A stretch of 64,000 nucleotides of DNA, from NCBI GenBank assembly GCA_024102915.1, contig JAGFJG010000041.1:1-64000 (forward strand), given 5' to 3'. This document shows positions 45,543 to 54,055 of the stretch, one piece after another. Each line of letters begins with the position of its first letter. The first letter of the stretch is position 1. The notes under the pieces were generated by a model that was not told the DNA's origin, did not search any database, and saw only the letters and a list, made by a program, of their open reading frames with translations. The translations under genes were made by a program, and so were the position numbers. Source of the stretch: Caldilineales bacterium (GTDB lineage Bacteria > Chloroflexota > Anaerolineae > J102).

Positions 45543-46925
45543 ATGTCTGAGCCGCAAGTCGTTGTCGTGGGGGCGGGGCTGGCCGGATGCGAGGCGGCCT
45601 GGCAACTGGCGCAGCGCGGCTTCCGAGTGCGGCTGTTTGAAATGCGCCCGCATCGCCAGACGGAAGCGCATCAGACCGATGGCTTCGCCGAGCTCGTGTG
45701 CTCGAATTCGATGGGCGCGCAGGCCATCGACCGGGCTTTGGGATTGCTCAAGTCGGAACTGCGCCGGCTCGATTCGCTGATCATCCGTTGCGCCGACGCC
45801 AACGCCCTGCCGGCCGGGGGCGCCCTGGCCGTGGGCCGCGAGTCGTTCAGCGCCACCGTCACATCGGCCATCCTCGCTCACCCGAACATTGAGGTTGTGC
45901 GCCAGGAAGTGAGCGAAGTGCCGGAAGGCCCCGCCATCATCGCCACCGGCCCGCTCACATCCAGCGCCCTGGCCAACAGAATTGGGGAATTGGCCGGACA
46001 AAATTACCTCTATTTTTACGACGCCCTGGCCCCCATCGTCAGCCTGGATTCGATCCGCATGCCTCCGGCGTGGCGACAATCCCGCTATGACCGTGACAGC
46101 GGCGAAAGCGAGGGCGATTACATCAACTGCCCGATGGACAAAGCGGAATATGAGGCGTTCGTGCAGGCGGTGAATGAGGCCGACCGGATCGAATTGCGCC
46201 AGTTCGAGGCGGAGGACGAACGGTTCTTCGAGGGGTGTTTGCCCATCGAGGTGTTGGCTGGGCGGGATGTACAGGCGCTGGCGTTCGGGCCAATGCGACC
46301 GGTGGGGTTACGCGACCCCCGCACCGGGCGGCGACCGCATGCGGTAGTGCAACTGCGCCAGGACAATCTGGCCGGGACGCTCTTCAATCTGGTGGGATTT
46401 CAGACCAACATGAAGTGGCCGGAACAACGCCGGGTATTGCGCATGATCCCCGGCCTGGAGGACGCCGATTTCGTGCGCCTGGGACAGATGCATCGCAACA
46501 CATTTATCAATTCCCCAACACTCTTGCGACCGACCCTGCAATGGCGCCAGCGGGACGATCTCTTCTTCGCCGGACAGATCATCGGCTCCGAAGGCTATGT
46601 CGGCTCAACTGCTGGCGGACTGATGGCGGGCATCAACATGGCCCGATTGCTTTCCGGGCTGACCCCGGCCGTTCTGCCCGAAGAGACGATGATGGGCGCG
46701 ATTTTCCATTACGTCACGCATGCCGAGCCGAAAGAGTTCCAGCCGATGAAGGCGAACTTCGGGTTGTTGCCGCCTTTGGAACCGCATGTGCGCAATAAGC
46801 GTGAACGCTATCAAGCCTATGCCGACCGGGCGGTGATGGCGTTGGGGCAATGGTTGGCAGTTGGGAATGCCCTGCCGGCGATGAAGCTGACATATGAAGT
46901 CGATGCGGAAACAGTTCTTGAATAA
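45543..46925 (+). CDS. trmFO: Methylenetetrahydrofolate--tRNA-(uracil-5-)-methyltransferase
   Basis: A 460-aa flavoprotein that makes 5-methyluridine at tRNA position 54 using methylene-tetrahydrofolate and FADH2. FAD binds the N-terminal [13 protein letters not shown] (8-20). Catalytic Cys53 is in [10 protein letters not shown], the same number as in Bacillus TrmFO, and the second Cys is at 232 ([10 protein letters not shown]). [25 protein letters not shown] is the C-terminal FAD segment. The length is typical. It follows the triad at 6 bp. Confidence 0.95.
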   Translation: MSEPQVVVVGAGLAGCEAAWQLAQRGFRVRLFEMRPHRQTEAHQTDGFAELVCSNSMGAQAIDRALGLLKSELRRLDSLIIRCADANALPAGGALAVGRESFSATVTSAILAHPNIEVVRQEVSEVPEGPAIIATGPLTSSALANRIGELAGQNYLYFYDALAPIVSLDSIRMPPAWRQSRYDRDSGESEGDYINCPMDKAEYEAFVQAVNEADRIELRQFEAEDERFFEGCLPIEVLAGRDVQALAFGPMRPVGLRDPRTGRRPHAVVQLRQDNLAGTLFNLVGFQTNMKWPEQRRVLRMIPGLEDADFVRLGQMHRNTFINSPTLLRPTLQWRQRDDLFFAGQIIGSEGYVGSTAGGLMAGINMARLLSGLTPAVLPEETMMGAIFHYVTHAEPKEFQPMKANFGLLPPLEPHVRNKRERYQAYADRAVMALGQWLAVGNALPAMKLTYEVDAETVLE

Positions 46926-47111
46926 GATTCTCGTACCGAATTGCGATCTGGTTTTAGGATTCCCTCATTGTTCTCTGTACCCCCTGCGCGCTCTATGCCA
47001 TAAAGGTATGGGTTCAATGAGTTTGGCGGGGCGAAACCGCCGGTTGGTTTTGCCCAGGCACGGCAGCGATGATAAGATGCGGGACATGAAATCCATACCG
47101 GAGAAAATCGT

Positions 47112-48053
47112 GTGACAGAGTTTTATTATGGGGGCCAGGCCGTCATCGAAGGCGTGATGATGCGGGGTCGAAATCAGGTGGCAGTCGCCGCCCGTAATCC
47201 GGAAGGGGAGATCGTCGTCCACGAAGAACCGCTGCCGCCGCGCCTTTATCAGGGCAGGTTCAGCAAGATACCATTTCTGCGTGGGACCTTGTTGTTGTGG
47301 GATGCATTGGTCCTGGGCACACGTGCCCTGATGTGGTCGGCGGACGTCGCTCTGGTCGAGGAGACGGAAGACGAGGGTGAGGCGAAGCCATCCGGGTTCG
47401 ATGGGCCGGTCGCCTGGGGGACGATCATCATTTCGCTGGCGATTGGCATCGGCGTATTCTTCCTGCTCCCGGCTTTGCTGGGCCAATGGCTGGAGAACTG
47501 GCTCGATTTGTCGAAGACAGTCGTCAGCCTGGTGGAGGGTACGATTCGCCTGGCATTGTTTATCGCCTATATCGTCGCCATTGGCCGCATGTCCGATGTC
47601 GCCCGCGTCTTCGCCTATCATGGGGCCGAGCATAAGACCATCAATGCCTATGAAGCGGGCGCTCCGCTAACCCCAGCCAGCGTCGCCAAACATTCCATCG
47701 TACATACCCGTTGCGGAACCAGCTTTCTGCTGTTCGTTCTCCTTATTAGCATCCTGCTGTTCATACCCCTCCAGTTCGACAACATCTTCCTGCGTTTGCT
47801 TTCGCGCTTGATTCTGATCCCGGTTGTGGCGGGCATCGCCTACGAAGTCCTGCGTTTCAGCACGCGCCATCAGAGCAACGCCATCATGCGGTTGCTCATC
47901 GCCCCCGGCCTGGCTTTGCAGAGGTTGACGACTCGAGAGCCAAGCCTTGACATGCTGGAAGTGGCGATTGCCGCCCTGGAGCCGGTATTGGCCGCCGATG
48001 GGCTGGAAGTGGCCGCAACCGCCAAAGAACTGCAACCGGTTCCCGTGCCATAA
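47112..48053 (+). CDS. DUF1385 membrane protein (YqhQ-like)
   Basis: A 313-aa protein with [32 protein letters not shown] at the start and [15 protein letters not shown], then [20 protein letters not shown], which are the marks of DUF1385 / YqhQ. Four membrane segments are seen (about 98-118, 133-155, 205-222 and 235-252). The conserved His and Cys around AEHKT and HTRCGTSF look like a metal site. The function is unknown; in many bacteria the gene is next to prfA/rpmE. The start is GTG at 47112, with GGAG nine bases before it. Confidence 0.88.
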   Translation: MTEFYYGGQAVIEGVMMRGRNQVAVAARNPEGEIVVHEEPLPPRLYQGRFSKIPFLRGTLLLWDALVLGTRALMWSADVALVEETEDEGEAKPSGFDGPVAWGTIIISLAIGIGVFFLLPALLGQWLENWLDLSKTVVSLVEGTIRLALFIAYIVAIGRMSDVARVFAYHGAEHKTINAYEAGAPLTPASVAKHSIVHTRCGTSFLLFVLLISILLFIPLQFDNIFLRLLSRLILIPVVAGIAYEVLRFSTRHQSNAIMRLLIAPGLALQRLTTREPSLDMLEVAIAALEPVLAADGLEVAATAKELQPVPVP

Positions 48054-48369
48054 AATGGGAATCGGGCAGTAAACTATCGATCATTCAAATTGAGTGTCAG
48101 TTCACCTCGCCTTCTGCTCTCTCGTATAGAAGCCAAGTTTGTGTTTATAAGCTTTATTGAGCTTGCAGGCGTCTTTGCGCGAGCAAATGCAGTGTATGGT
48201 GAACAACCCTCGTAGGAACTGACAGAAGAAGCAGAATGGAACACGGATCAGGACGGATTGAAAAATGTCCGCGCCCATCCATTCCATCTGCGTCATCCGC
48301 GTCGAATTTCACTCCCCATTATAGTTACTGCTCACAATATTTTTCACCAGCCCAAAAGGAGTTGAACAA
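48054..48369. other. Intergenic region with a GCGGAT-type repeat
   Basis: A 316-bp space. The left part shows nothing clear. The right part holds the repeat at 48235-48310, and AAAAGGAG (48354-48361) is the ribosome-binding site of mdh. Confidence 0.5.
48235..48310. repeat. GCGGAT-type inverted repeat, third copy
   Basis: GAATGGAACACGGATCAGG on the left faces CATCTGCGTCATCCGCGTCG on the right. It has the same words as the repeats at 19050 and 28724. Confidence 0.45.
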
Positions 48370-49350
48370 ATGACCATTCCCCTAAAAGTCACTGTCACAG
48401 GCGCCGCCGGGCAAATCGGATACAGCCTGCTATTTCGCATTGCTAACGGCGATGTCTTTGGGCCTAAACAGCCGGTTATCTTGCAGATGTTGGAAATCAC
48501 CCCGGCGATGGGTGCGCTGGAAGGCGTGGCAATGGAATTGGATGATTGCGCCTTTCCGTTACTCCACGGCATGGTGCTGACCGATGATGCCAATACCGGA
48601 TTCGCCGGTACAAATTGGGCATTTCTTGTCGGCGCATTTCCCCGCAAAGCCGGCATGGATCGCAGCGATCTGATCGGCAAGAACGGGCCGATTTTCATCT
48701 CACAGGGCAAAGCCATTAATGACCATGCCGCTGATGATATCCGCGTCCTGGTGGTGGGGAATCCGGCAAACACCAATGCGTTGATCGCCATGCACAATGC
48801 GCCTGATGTCCCGCGCGAGCGCTTCAACGCCATGACCAGGCTGGATCACAACCGTGCGAAAAGCCAGTTGGCCCAAAAGACAGGGGCCAATGTGGCCGAT
48901 GTGAAACGGATGATCATCTGGGGCAATCATTCCAACACCATGTTCCCCGATATCTATCACGCCCGCATTGGCCGCAAAAAGGCGATCAATGCTGTGGGCA
49001 AGCGCTGGTACAATAAACAGTTCAAGCCGACTGTGGCTATGCGCGGTGGCGCTGTGATCAAAGCCCGTGGCGCTTCCTCCGCTGCTTCCGCCGCCAACGC
49101 TGCCATCGACCATGTCCGGGATTGGGCGCTGGGCACACCCAAGGGCGATTGGGTGTCGATGTCAATTCTCAGCAACGGCGAATATGGCGCACCCAAAGGC
49201 GTCATCTTCTCCATGCCCTGTGTGTGTCCTGGCGATGGAACCTATCAGTTGGTCGAGGGCCTGGAACTGAACGCCGAAGTTCGGGCTGGCATCAAAGCCA
49301 CTGGTGAGGAGCTGCTGTCAGAGCGAGCGGTGGTGGCCGATCTGCTCTAA
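48370..49350 (+). CDS. mdh: Malate dehydrogenase (NAD)
   Basis: A 326-aa enzyme that interconverts malate and oxaloacetate. The Rossmann motif is [22 protein letters not shown] (from residue 10), with [23 protein letters not shown] (substrate Arg residues), NPANTNA, and the catalytic His in [13 protein letters not shown]. This is the longer, cytosolic/chloroplast-like MalDH group with about 326 residues. AAAAGGAG stands before the ATG. The TAA stop (49348-49350) is also the first three bases of repeat R5. Confidence 0.95.
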   Translation: MTIPLKVTVTGAAGQIGYSLLFRIANGDVFGPKQPVILQMLEITPAMGALEGVAMELDDCAFPLLHGMVLTDDANTGFAGTNWAFLVGAFPRKAGMDRSDLIGKNGPIFISQGKAINDHAADDIRVLVVGNPANTNALIAMHNAPDVPRERFNAMTRLDHNRAKSQLAQKTGANVADVKRMIIWGNHSNTMFPDIYHARIGRKKAINAVGKRWYNKQFKPTVAMRGGAVIKARGASSAASAANAAIDHVRDWALGTPKGDWVSMSILSNGEYGAPKGVIFSMPCVCPGDGTYQLVEGLELNAEVRAGIKATGEELLSERAVVADLL

Positions 49351-49423
49351 ACCGAAGTCATTTTGAGAATACGGCATTGGTCTCTCAATTGGCATTAGAC
49401 CATTGACGATGGAGACTTCATTA
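49348..49423 (+). repeat. Palindromic MITE-like element, copy R5 (internal deletion)
   Basis: A short copy of 76 bp. The left end TAAACCGAAGTC and right end GACTTCATTA are inverted repeats, and the core ATTAGACCATTGACGATGG is kept, while the right inner arm is missing. The TAA at 49348 is the mdh stop codon. Confidence 0.55.
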
Positions 49424-49425
49424 TG

Positions 49426-49460
49426 GGGGCGCTTGCGTGAGCGCCCCTTCTCGTTTCCTT
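49426..49460 (+). terminator. Terminator of mdh, just before era
   Basis: GGGGCGCT (49426-49433) pairs with AGCGCCCC (49440-49447), followed by TTCTCGTTTCCTT. It ends 11 bp before the era start, so it may also reduce read-through into the era operon. Confidence 0.65.
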
Positions 49461-49470
49461 TGGAGCCGGC

Positions 49471-50406
49471 ATGAGCAATGACGCAATAAGCCTCGATAGC
49501 CTGTTCGACGATCTCCCGCCCGATCATCGCTCCGGTTTTGTGGCCGTGGTGGGGCGACCCAACGTGGGGAAATCCACGCTGATGAACGCGCTCCTGGGCC
49601 AGAAAATCGCCATTATCTCGCCCCGCCCGCAAACCACGCGCAACCGCATCATGGGCATCTTCACCCGCGAGGATATGCAGGCCATCTTCGTCGATACGCC
49701 CGGCATCCACGAGCCGGAGCATAAACTGGGCGAGTTCATGGTCGAGGAAGCGCTGGCGGCGCTGCCCGATGCGGACCTGATCATGTGGGTGACCGACGTG
49801 CGCAAACTCCCCCGGCCTGACGACGAACGCGTGGCCGAAGTGCTGCGCGTCCAGCCCCTGCCGGTCTTGCTCATCCTCAACAAAATCGACGACACGCCCC
49901 CGGCTGATCTCATCGCCCATGCCGAAGCCTATCGCAATCTGGCGCCCAACCGCGCGGCTGATTGCGCTATCACCGCCTTGCAGCGGCGCGGCCTTGATGA
50001 AGTGATTTCTCTCCTCCGTGAAAACCTGCCCTTGGGACCTCGCTACTTCCCGGCTGACCAGGTGACCGATGTGCAGGAGCGGTTTCTGGCAGCCGAGCTG
50101 GTGCGAGAGCAGGTATTGCTGCATCTGCGGCAGGAAGTGCCGCATGCCGTGGCCGTCGATATCCAGGAATTCAAGCGCCGCCCGAATGACAAAGTCTACA
50201 TCGCCGCCCGCATTTTCGTGGAGCGTGACTCACAGAAAGCCATTCTGCTGGGCAAGGGCGGCGGCATGCTCAAGCGTATCGGCAGCGCCGCCCGCAGCGA
50301 GATCGAACAGGCATTGGACGAATCGGTTTTCCTGGAGCTTTGGGTGACGGTGAAACCGAAATGGCGGCGGGACAGCGCCGAACTGCGGCGTCTGGGTTAT
50401 GAATAA
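49471..50406 (+). CDS. era: GTPase Era
   Basis: A 311-aa GTPase that helps assemble the 30S ribosomal subunit and binds the 3' end of 16S rRNA. G1 is GRPNVGKST, G2 QTTRNRIMGI, G3 DTPG and G4 NKID, and a C-terminal KH domain has VYIAARIFVERDSQKAILLGKGGGMLKRIGSAAR. It is the first gene of the era-rnhB-yraN-miaA-nuclease cluster. GGAG stands seven bases before the ATG. Confidence 0.95.
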   Translation: MSNDAISLDSLFDDLPPDHRSGFVAVVGRPNVGKSTLMNALLGQKIAIISPRPQTTRNRIMGIFTREDMQAIFVDTPGIHEPEHKLGEFMVEEALAALPDADLIMWVTDVRKLPRPDDERVAEVLRVQPLPVLLILNKIDDTPPADLIAHAEAYRNLAPNRAADCAITALQRRGLDEVISLLRENLPLGPRYFPADQVTDVQERFLAAELVREQVLLHLRQEVPHAVAVDIQEFKRRPNDKVYIAARIFVERDSQKAILLGKGGGMLKRIGSAARSEIEQALDESVFLELWVTVKPKWRRDSAELRRLGYE

Positions 50407-50441
50407 AATGGTGGGGCTGTTCAGCTAGGGCGACGAACACG

Positions 50442-51074
50442 ATGCCGCACTTACAATGGGAGCAGGAACAATGGCGGGCCGGGCGCGTGGTGGCCGGCAT
50501 CGATGAAGCCGGGCGAGGGGCCTGGGCCGGGCCGGTGGTGGCCGCCGCCGTCAACCTCCCACCTGAACCCGACCGGCTGGCCGAGACCCTGGCGGACGCG
50601 GACGATTCCAAGAAGCTGAGACCCCGGCAGAGAGAGTCGCTCGTCGCCCTGATCGAAGGCGTTGCCACGGTTGGCGTAGGGCTTGCCCCGGCCAGCGAAA
50701 TCGACGAGATCGGCATTCTGCCAGCTACTTTCACCGCCATGGAGCGCGCCCTGTCAGCCCTGCCCAAAGCCCCCGATTTCCTGCTGATCGACCACATCCC
50801 GCGTCCGCTGGGCGCGTGGCCGCAGCAGCGTTTGGTGCGGGGTGACGGCGAATCGCTCTCCATCGCCGCGGCGTCGATCATCGCCAAAGTCTATCGCGAC
50901 CGCCTGATGGTCGAATTGGATGCCGCCTATCCGGGCTATGGTTTCGCCCAGCACAAGGGGTATGGGACCGCCCAACATCGCGCCGCCATCGACCGGCTGG
51001 GGCCTTGCGTCATTCATCGCCGTTCTTGGACGCCCTTTGTGCAATTGCGCCTGCCGTTGAGGGAGATTGAATGA
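50442..51074 (+). CDS. rnhB: Ribonuclease HII
   Basis: A 210-aa enzyme that removes RNA from RNA-DNA hybrids and single ribonucleotides from DNA. The type 2 RNase H signature VAGIDEAGRGAWAGPVVAAAV holds the first Asp-Glu pair; DDSKKLRPRQRE, LLIDH and ASIIAKVYRDRLM complete the active site, and the GYGFAQHKGYGT segment is the RNase HII tail. The usual GLNDSKKL is changed to ADDSKKL. The stop overlaps the yraN start by 4 bp. Confidence 0.95.
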   Translation: MPHLQWEQEQWRAGRVVAGIDEAGRGAWAGPVVAAAVNLPPEPDRLAETLADADDSKKLRPRQRESLVALIEGVATVGVGLAPASEIDEIGILPATFTAMERALSALPKAPDFLLIDHIPRPLGAWPQQRLVRGDGESLSIAAASIIAKVYRDRLMVELDAAYPGYGFAQHKGYGTAQHRAAIDRLGPCVIHRRSWTPFVQLRLPLREIE

Positions 51075-51439
51075 GCGGCAATCGCAAAGGTCTGGGGGCG
51101 ATGGGAGAGAATCTAGCGGCACAGGCGCTGGAACAGGCCGGATTGAATATCCTGGCCAGGAATTGGCGCTGCGCTCAGGGCGAGATCGACATCGTCGCCC
51201 AGGAGAGGGATGTGCGGGCCATCGTCGAGGTGAAGACGCGGCGCGGACGACAGGCAGGCACGCCGGAGCAGGCTATCACCGAGGCCAAGCGGGCGAAACT
51301 CTGCGAATTGGCGCAAGCCTACGCCGAATCCATCGGTTGGGAAGGACTGTTGCGGATCGATGTGGTCGGCGTGGAACTCGATTCATCGGGGAGGCTGTTG
51401 CGGGTGAGCCATTGGCGCGAGGCGGTGGATTGCTGGTGA
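51071..51439 (+). CDS. YraN family protein (UPF0102), predicted nuclease
   Basis: A 122-aa protein with LGAMGENLAAQALEQAGLNILARNWRCAQGEIDIVAQERDVRAIVEVKTRR: the GEIDIVA...VEVKTR core is an endonuclease-like fold (PD-(D/E)XK type) with Asp, Glu and Lys in place. In most bacteria the gene is beside rnhB, as here. It overlaps rnhB by 4 bp and miaA by 4 bp. The cellular role is not settled; a role in DNA repair or processing is suggested for the family. Confidence 0.92.
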   Translation: MSGNRKGLGAMGENLAAQALEQAGLNILARNWRCAQGEIDIVAQERDVRAIVEVKTRRGRQAGTPEQAITEAKRAKLCELAQAYAESIGWEGLLRIDVVGVELDSSGRLLRVSHWREAVDCW

Positions 51440-52365
51440 ATCTCCTCGTCGCCATTGTAGGCCCGACCGCCGTGGGGAAGACGGCGCTGTCGCTTTCGCT
51501 GGCGCAAACTTGCAATGGCGAGATCGTGTCGGCAGACTCGCGGCAAGTGTACCGTGGCATGGACATCGGCACCGCCAAAGCCACGCCAGCCGAGCGCCGA
51601 CTCGTTCCGCACCACTTGATTGACATAAAGATGTCGGATGAAACGATGTCGTTGGGTGAGTATCAGCAACTCGCCAGCGTCGCAATCGCCGATATTCAGG
51701 CGCGTGGCGGCGTGCCGATCCTCGTTGGCGGCACAGGCCAATATGTGCAGGCCATTGTCGAGGGTTGGCAGATCCCCCGGGTGTCGCCGCAGCCGGAATT
51801 GCGGGCCGAATTGGAAAAGATGGCGGAGCGAGAGGGGAAGGAAGTCGTGTTCGCCCGGTTGCGGGAGATCGACCCGGACAGCGCCGCCCGCATCGATTAT
51901 CACAATCTCCGCCGCGTGATTCGGGCTATCGAAGTCACCGAGGTTTCGGGTCGTCCCTTCAGCGCCTGGCAGACCAAATCACCACCGCCATATCCCATCC
52001 TTCAGGTCGGCCTGACTCGCCCGCGCGAGCCACTTTACGCCCGCGCCGACGTCCGCATCGAGCAGATGTTCGCGCAGGGATTCCTGGCGGAAGTCGAGCG
52101 ATTGTTGGCGGCGGGATATGAGGCCGATCTGCCCAGTTTTTCCAGCCTGGGCTATCGCGAGGTCGCCGCTCATCTTTCCGGCGAGATTGACCTGGACGAG
52201 ACGAAGGCGCTGATCCGCAAACATACGCGGCAATTTATCCGCCGCCAATACAACTGGTTTTCGTTGGATGACGCATCAATCGCCTGGTTTGATCTGGCCG
52301 AAGTCGACGAGAGTCTGATAATCGAAACCGTTCGGGAATGGCTGGCAAGCCAGAGCTCAGGCTGA
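51436..52365 (+). CDS. miaA: tRNA dimethylallyltransferase
   Basis: A 309-aa enzyme that adds a dimethylallyl group to A37 of tRNAs reading UNN codons. It has the P-loop GPTAVGKTAL, SADSRQVYRGMDIGTAK, PHHLIDI, GGTGQYVQAI and the C-terminal TRQFIRRQYNWF. The start is a GTG at 51436 that overlaps the yraN stop; the frame open further upstream is a shadow of yraN. The stop TGA shares bases with the ATG of the nuclease gene (TGATG). Confidence 0.94.
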   Translation: MNLLVAIVGPTAVGKTALSLSLAQTCNGEIVSADSRQVYRGMDIGTAKATPAERRLVPHHLIDIKMSDETMSLGEYQQLASVAIADIQARGGVPILVGGTGQYVQAIVEGWQIPRVSPQPELRAELEKMAEREGKEVVFARLREIDPDSAARIDYHNLRRVIRAIEVTEVSGRPFSAWQTKSPPPYPILQVGLTRPREPLYARADVRIEQMFAQGFLAEVERLLAAGYEADLPSFSSLGYREVAAHLSGEIDLDETKALIRKHTRQFIRRQYNWFSLDDASIAWFDLAEVDESLIIETVREWLASQSSG

Positions 52366-52811
52366 TGGGGTGGCGAGAGTGGCTGGGGCTAAAGCCAAAG
52401 GCCGAGACCGCAATCGTCGACCGGGCGCTCGATGGCGACAGCATTCGCCTCATCGATGGACGTGAAGTGCGCTACATCGGCATCGACACGCCTGAAATCC
52501 ATTCATTCGAGGGCGGCGCTGAGCCATGGGCGGAACGGGCGAAAGAGGCGAACGCTCACCTGGTGGAAGGGCGAAGGGTACGGCTCGAACGGGAGATATC
52601 CGACCGGGATCGTTTCGGTCGCCTGTTGCGACATGTCTATGTGGGGCGAGTTTGGGTCAATGGCCGCTTGGTGGAACAGGGTCTAGCCGAAGCGCGTGCG
52701 TTCCCGCCCGACACGCGTTACGCTCGCAAACTGGAACAGCTAGAGGCTCAGGCGAAAGGGAAGGGGCGGGGTCTGTGGTCGAAAGAGGGGTGGCTGCAAC
52801 GGTTGTTTTGA
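52365..52811 (+). CDS. Staphylococcal nuclease-like (SNase) protein
   Basis: A 148-aa thermonuclease-family protein: ALDGDSIRLIDGREVRYIGIDTPEIH, then WAERAKEANAHLVEGRRVRLE, DRFGRLLRHVYVGRVWVNGRLVEQGLAEAR and the GKGRGLWS end. The active-site Arg of the YIGIDTPE strand is replaced by Tyr-Ile, but Asp, Glu and the DRFGR Arg remain, as in many bacterial members. There is no signal peptide, so it acts inside the cell. I chose the ATG at 52365, coupled to miaA through TGATG; an ATG at 52338 would add nine residues. Confidence 0.88.
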   Translation: MGWREWLGLKPKAETAIVDRALDGDSIRLIDGREVRYIGIDTPEIHSFEGGAEPWAERAKEANAHLVEGRRVRLEREISDRDRFGRLLRHVYVGRVWVNGRLVEQGLAEARAFPPDTRYARKLEQLEAQAKGKGRGLWSKEGWLQRLF

Positions 52812-52824
52812 GGCGACCCCTCAT

Positions 52825-53496
52825 TCACGCTTGGAAGAGCGTCGTGATCTCACCCAGGTTTTTGCGCTTGATGGCCGGAACCGTGGCATCCTCTGCCGGA
52901 TATCCTGTAATCAGGATGAGGTAAGGGCGCTCGTTTGCCGGGCGGCCGAGGATGTCCGAGAGAAATGACATAGGGCTGGGCGTGTGGGTCAGGGTCGCCA
53001 ATCCGGCATAGTGTAGCGCAGCGATCAGGATTCCCGTGGCTATCCCGACCGATTCGGAAACGTAATAGTGCTTGATTCGACTGCCATCTTCACTCACGCC
53101 ATAGGTCTGGGCGAAAATGACGATCAAATACGGAGCGGTCTCGAGAAAGGGTTTGCTGGCATCGGTTCCCAATGGCGCCAGCGCTTGCAGCCATTCGTCG
53201 GGTGCACGGCGTTCATAAAACTCACGCTCTTCCGCCTCCGCCGCCTCTCGGATGCGCCGCTTGATTTCGGGGTCACTGACGACAACGAAATGCCACGGTT
53301 GCTGGTTGGCGCCGCTCGGCGCGGAACCGGCTGCGGCAATGCAATCTTCGATCACCGCGCCAGGCACGGCTTCGTCAGAGAATTGGCGCACCGTACGCCT
53401 GCGTTGCAGTTCGGCGCGGAAGTCCGCTGCTCGCTGCCGCATTTCCTCAAGCGAATACCTGCGGAAATCCAGCGGGATAGTATTCGCTTCGGGCAT
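52825..53496 (-). CDS. Nitroreductase-fold flavoprotein close to iodotyrosine deiodinase
   Basis: A 223-aa FMN enzyme. The FMN-phosphate motif RRRTVRQFS (32-40) and [19 protein letters not shown] (58-76) place it in the nitroreductase family. The lid that binds the amino acid part of iodotyrosine in animal IYD (Glu157, Tyr161, Lys182) is matched by Glu90, Tyr94 and Lys115 with the same spacing. The end [34 protein letters not shown] also follows IYD. It may thus remove halogen from halotyrosines or related phenols. I chose the ATG at 53496, two bases after the LysM gene stop. Confidence 0.87.
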   Translation of the reverse strand: MPEANTIPLDFRRYSLEEMRQRAADFRAELQRRRTVRQFSDEAVPGAVIEDCIAAAGSAPSGANQQPWHFVVVSDPEIKRRIREAAEAEEREFYERRAPDEWLQALAPLGTDASKPFLETAPYLIVIFAQTYGVSEDGSRIKHYYVSESVGIATGILIAALHYAGLATLTHTPSPMSFLSDILGRPANERPYLILITGYPAEDATVPAIKRKNLGEITTLFQA

Positions 53497-53498
53497 CG

Positions 53499-54050
53499 CT
53501 ATTCCGACGGCGACGGCCCAAATACAGTCCAGCGGACCCAACCCTGGTCTTCGGCATCCTGCTCGCGGCAGAACCAGAGTTCGGCCCGGCGGCGATTGTA
53601 GATCTCGTCATCGGGCAACACGTACATGCGCGTCCCGTCGATTTCGGCCACGATGGCTTTGATCTCGCATCCTTCGTAAGGCTCGGTGCAGCCATCGAGA
53701 CAGGGTTGCGGTGTGGGTGTGGGCGTCGGCAGGACGCGCCCCGAGACGGTCTCACGGTCCGAGATCAGCAGTCGATCTCCGATTTGCAGGGCGTCCGGAT
53801 TGGCCAGCTCATTGACCTCGACAATGACATCAATGGAGACGCCGTATCGCTGAGCGATGCCAAAGAGGGTATCGCCGGCCTGAACCGTGTAGTAAACCGG
53901 CGCAGGGGTGAAAGTGGCTGTGGGGGTCGGCGTTGGCGGCTGGGGCGTCGGCGGCAGTTCTGGCGGTGTGAAGGCTGTACACGCTGCAAACACACAAATC
54001 ACGACCATCGCCGACACGATGGCGAGAGCAGGGCGGGGGAAGCTCTTCAT
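53499..54050 (-). CDS. LysM-domain lipoprotein
   Basis: A 183-aa protein with a signal peptide and lipobox FAAC (Cys24), a Pro-Thr linker, and one LysM domain (about 53-97: [44 protein letters not shown]). A second Pro-Thr linker and a C-terminal domain of about 70 aa follow, with three Cys in [12 protein letters not shown] and one in LWFCREQ. LysM binds the glycan part of peptidoglycan. The C-terminal domain is not known to me. It lies 5 bp after the class A PBP gene, so it probably works with it in the cell wall. Confidence 0.88.
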   Translation of the reverse strand: MKSFPRPALAIVSAMVVICVFAACTAFTPPELPPTPQPPTPTPTATFTPAPVYYTVQAGDTLFGIAQRYGVSIDVIVEVNELANPDALQIGDRLLISDRETVSGRVLPTPTPTPQPCLDGCTEPYEGCEIKAIVAEIDGTRMYVLPDDEIYNRRRAELWFCREQDAEDQGWVRWTVFGPSPSE

Positions 54051-54055
54051 CTCGA

